Assembly: GCF_900104635.1 (NCBI RefSeq)
Contig: NZ_FNWC01000007.1
Coordinates: 744,001-808,000, forward strand
DNA length: 64,000 nt
From: Coprococcus phoceensis
GTDB taxonomy: Bacteria; Bacillota; Clostridia; Lachnospirales; Lachnospiraceae
Direction: 5' to 3'
Under the pieces are notes generated by a model, which searched no databases, was not told where the DNA came from, and saw only the letters and a program-made list of their open reading frames with translations. The stretch's first letter is position 1. Each line of letters starts with the position of its first letter. The translations under genes and the position numbers were made by a program. Positions 63,667 through 64,000 of the stretch are shown here, in pieces.

Positions 63667-64000
63667 ATGATGGATATCATTGTGTGTGCGGGGTCGAATT
63701 TATTTCGAATGTATGTGACGTATCGATTTATCCGCATCTTTTTGGAAGAGACAAAGTTAAGCAGGGTGAAAGAAGTTGCATGCTATTTGCTCTTTTGGAT
63801 TGTGAATACGGCATTGTATTTATTGTTTCAACGTGTTTGGATAAATATTATGTGCAATCTAGTGGGCATTGCTTTGCTAGTAAGAATGTATACAAAAGTA
63901 TGGAAAGAGAATATTTTTGTGACAGTTTCAATTTATGTGGTTGGTATGATATGCGACGCTTTTGTTACATTTCTTTTCATACCATATAAAGACGGAAATA
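63667..64000 (+). CDS. Membrane protein, probable N-terminus of a GHKL sensor histidine kinase (cut by window end)
   Basis: The ATG at 63667, 4 bp after the LytTR gene, opens a frame that runs off the window (MMDIIVCAGSNLFRMYVTYR ...). It encodes at least three hydrophobic segments (ACYLLFWIVNTALYLLF, NLVGIALLV, FVTVSIYVVGMICDAFV). LytTR regulators are usually paired with AgrC-like kinases whose first half is membrane-embedded, so that is the likely identity. The kinase domain itself lies outside the window. Confidence 0.6.
   Translation, partial: MMDIIVCAGSNLFRMYVTYRFIRIFLEETKLSRVKEVACYLLFWIVNTALYLLFQRVWINIMCNLVGIALLVRMYTKVWKENIFVTVSIYVVGMICDAFVTFLFIPYKDGN

Overview
This window comes from a spore-forming, low-GC Gram-positive bacterium, most likely a gut Lachnospiraceae member related to [Ruminococcus] gnavus/torques. 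The support is germination protease, SpoIIP, Firmicutes-style promoters (TTGACA/TATAAT with 17-bp spacers), strong GGAGG ribosome binding sites, and a tryptophan-decarboxylase-like protein that I recognise as very close to the R. gnavus enzyme. The species call is inference. Positions 1-7104 are chromosomal: the decarboxylase (cut by the left edge), a divergent LysR regulator, an osmoprotectant-type ABC transporter, and a SatD/DUF3307/ArsC-like/YgjP-like run. Positions 40941-64000 are also chromosomal: phosphatase, ABC-F ATPase, ilvN-ilvC, DNA glycosylase, rpsT, gpr, spoIIP, a GyrB/GyrA-type topoisomerase pair, the rimP-nusA-ylxR-ylxQ-infB-rbfA-nrnA-truB-ribF operon, rpsO, a diaminopimelate-decarboxylase-like gene, tRNA-Leu, a LytTR regulator and the start of a membrane protein. 

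Between them, about 7.1-40.9 kb is a composite mobile region. Its right end is a Tn916-type end: XRE repressor with operator repeats, an accessory gene, a sigma-like protein, excisionase and tyrosine integrase with repeat sites just past it. Its left part is a scrapyard: an IS3-family element, a cut-off IS21 istA, a TnpV/winged-helix chimera, a toprim pseudogene with an internal stop, a cut-off mobC and an oriT-like stretch. 

The cargo (11655-36915) is an AT-rich, co-oriented island. It starts with a small XRE regulator and an AddAB-like pair (NERD-UvrD helicase plus an AddB-like partner). Four genes follow whose domain types, sizes and order resemble DpdE, DpdF, DpdG and DpdH of the 7-deazaguanine DNA-modification system, then a 227-aa protein of unknown function. 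A strong promoter overlapped by a perfect 34-bp palindrome then drives dndB-dndC-dndD-dndE-dndA, the phosphorothioate DNA modification genes, followed by an HNH endonuclease gene. No DndFGH genes and no DpdA are present. 

The inferred picture is phosphorothioate marking coupled to a Dpd-like helicase/ATPase restriction module and accessory nucleases. Two of the restriction-side genes are broken (the RecQ-like helicase by an IS4-family insertion, the HNH gene by an in-frame stop), while all five dnd modification genes look intact. This strain may therefore mark its DNA with sulfur but restrict poorly or not at all.
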